Below are positions 63,067-64,000 of a stretch of DNA of 64,000 nucleotides, piece by piece. The notes beneath the pieces were generated by a model. That model ran no database searches. It saw only the letters and a program-made list of their open reading frames with translations, and was not told the DNA's origin. The stretch is from UBA11612 sp963662375 (GTDB lineage Bacteria; Pseudomonadota; Alphaproteobacteria; Rhodospirillales; Rhodospirillaceae): contig CAXXRP010000015.1 of NCBI GenBank assembly GCA_963662375.2, positions 434,001-498,000 on the forward strand. The letters are read 5' to 3'. The translations under genes were made by a program, and so were the position numbers. Each line of letters begins with the position of its first letter. Position 1 is the stretch's first letter.

Positions 63067-64000
63067 ATGAAGACACACAATATTGTTTCCGCAATCGCAA
63101 TGTCGGTGCTGTTGGCGGCTGGTGTTGCCGGAACCGGGACCGTGCTTGAAATCCATCGTGCTGAGGCAGCACAAAATACTGTTTCACCGAAAGTAGGCAA
63201 ACCGCTCCAGCAAGCGCGGGACTTGGCCGGAGCGAAGAAGTTCAAAGAGGCAATAGCCAAAGCCAAACAGGCAGATGCTGTTGCTAAAAAAACCAACTAC
63301 GAGACCTACTTGGTCAACGAGATTCTGGGCTCCGCCTATCTCCAAGCCGGGCAGTATAGTAATGCGGCGAAAACTTTAGAAAAGTCTCTCGTGACCGGGC
63401 AGTTGTCGGCCGAAGACTTAACGAATCGGGTCAAGCTTTTGAGCCAAGTTTATTATCAGGTAAAAAATTACAGCAAAGCCGTCGAATTCGGCCAGCGCTA
63501 TGTTAGAGAAGCCGGCAACGACATCGATACAATGGTAATTGTCGGTCAAAGCCAGTACCTACTAAAACGACTCAAATCAGCGGGCAACACTATGCGCGCC
63601 GTGATTCGCACGGCGCAGCGCGGCAGAAAGAAGGTCAGTGAGACCTGGCTGCAACTGCTGATGACTATAGAGTTTCAGCAAAATAACCAAGCCGGCGTTC
63701 GCAGTACCCTCGAGCAGCTGATTAATTACTATCCCAAAGACCGTTACTGGCGTGACTATATGACGCTTGTTGAAAAAGACCTGCGCGGCGGAACACAAAA
63801 AATCGGCCTGGATCTGCTGCGGTTTAGACTGGCGAGCGGCTCAATGAGGAACGCCAAAAGCTACACTGATATGGCCGAACTGGCCCTCCAGGAAAGCTTG
63901 CCCGGCGACGCACTGCGGGTGATGGAACAAGGCAAAGCCAAGGGTGTTCTCGGCAAAGGACCGCAGGCGGACCGCCATGCGCGTTTGATGACCATGGCTA
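63067..64000 (+). CDS. Exported TPR-like protein of the TonB operon, 3' end beyond the window
   Basis: The frame opens at ATG 63067 (GAGAGG upstream) and stays open to the right edge, 311 codons. A signal peptide (VSAIAMSVLLAAGVAGTGTV, cleavage after about residue 34-36, EAA-QN) is followed by helical repeats of TPR type: ILGSAYLQAGQYSNAAKTLE, LSQVYYQVKNYSKAVEFGQR, MAELALQESLPGDALRVMEQ. Periplasmic TPR proteins end a class of TonB operons in proteobacteria and may link ExbBD-TonB to the envelope. The position after two exbD genes fits that role. Confidence 0.8.
   Translation, partial: MKTHNIVSAIAMSVLLAAGVAGTGTVLEIHRAEAAQNTVSPKVGKPLQQARDLAGAKKFKEAIAKAKQADAVAKKTNYETYLVNEILGSAYLQAGQYSNAAKTLEKSLVTGQLSAEDLTNRVKLLSQVYYQVKNYSKAVEFGQRYVREAGNDIDTMVIVGQSQYLLKRLKSAGNTMRAVIRTAQRGRKKVSETWLQLLMTIEFQQNNQAGVRSTLEQLINYYPKDRYWRDYMTLVEKDLRGGTQKIGLDLLRFRLASGSMRNAKSYTDMAELALQESLPGDALRVMEQGKAKGVLGKGPQADRHARLMTMA

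Overview
The window is a stretch of an alphaproteobacterial chromosome, probably of the Rhodospirillales type. This is inferred from gene content: a large hopanoid set (hpnC, B, D, E, F, G, H, O, M, N), a class I lysyl-tRNA synthetase, a DUF1489 protein, heme A synthase, a fatty-acid oxidation operon of the alphaproteobacterial domain order, and a groES-groEL operon with a CIRCE operator. GC is moderately high except for an AT-rich left edge. No tRNA, rRNA, insertion sequence, phage gene or CRISPR array was recognised.

Layout. 1-4.5 kb: a partial unknown ORF, a dead COG4315-type secreted-protein gene, then a porin - FMN_bind - PepSY-like - ApbE cassette that looks like an extracytoplasmic flavin electron-transfer module. 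4.5-6.6 kb: a DUF3095 remnant and a two-gene membrane/lipoprotein spermidine-synthase-like pair. 6.9-19 kb: the isoprenoid/hopanoid region (ispH-hpnH on +; hpnC-B-D-E-F-G on -; hpnO on -). 19-24 kb: chromate transporter, a damaged two-gene membrane module with an ion channel, a PhyH dioxygenase and a COG4091 oxidoreductase. 24-28 kb: S1C-type protease - MoxR - DUF58 - VWA operon. 28-31 kb: a dead pair (COG4315-type plus a large CxxCH/regulatory-domain protein). 31-35 kb: hpnM and hpnN, convergent. 35-41 kb: SDR epimerase, PAP2 enzyme, tldD, ctaA, and a GT2 / lipid-A-domain pair. 41-45.7 kb: groESL, ArsR, and dead SRPBCC and GST genes. 45.7-50.3 kb: DinG-like helicase and lysK. 50.7-57 kb: acyl-CoA dehydrogenase / FadB-like / thiolase operon with a 5'-truncated acyl-CoA ligase. 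57-59.6 kb: SCP2, DUF1489, msrB, queF. 60.3-64 kb: tonB-exbB-exbD-exbD-TPR operon running off the right edge.

Two themes stand out. First, the window is unusually rich in broken genes: about fifteen loci carry frameshifts, in-frame stops or truncations, while long housekeeping genes (lysK, groEL, helicase, fadB-like, shc, hpnN) are intact. That pattern suggests real, ongoing gene decay, possibly lifestyle change or host association, although a few single-base homopolymer indels could be assembly errors. Secondly, there are several coherent envelope modules: hopanoid synthesis and trafficking, a flavinylated redox cassette, a MoxR/VWA/protease module, and a TonB system whose ExbB has an exported acidic extension. 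The flavin cassette and the TonB operon are the best candidates for envelope machinery worth study.
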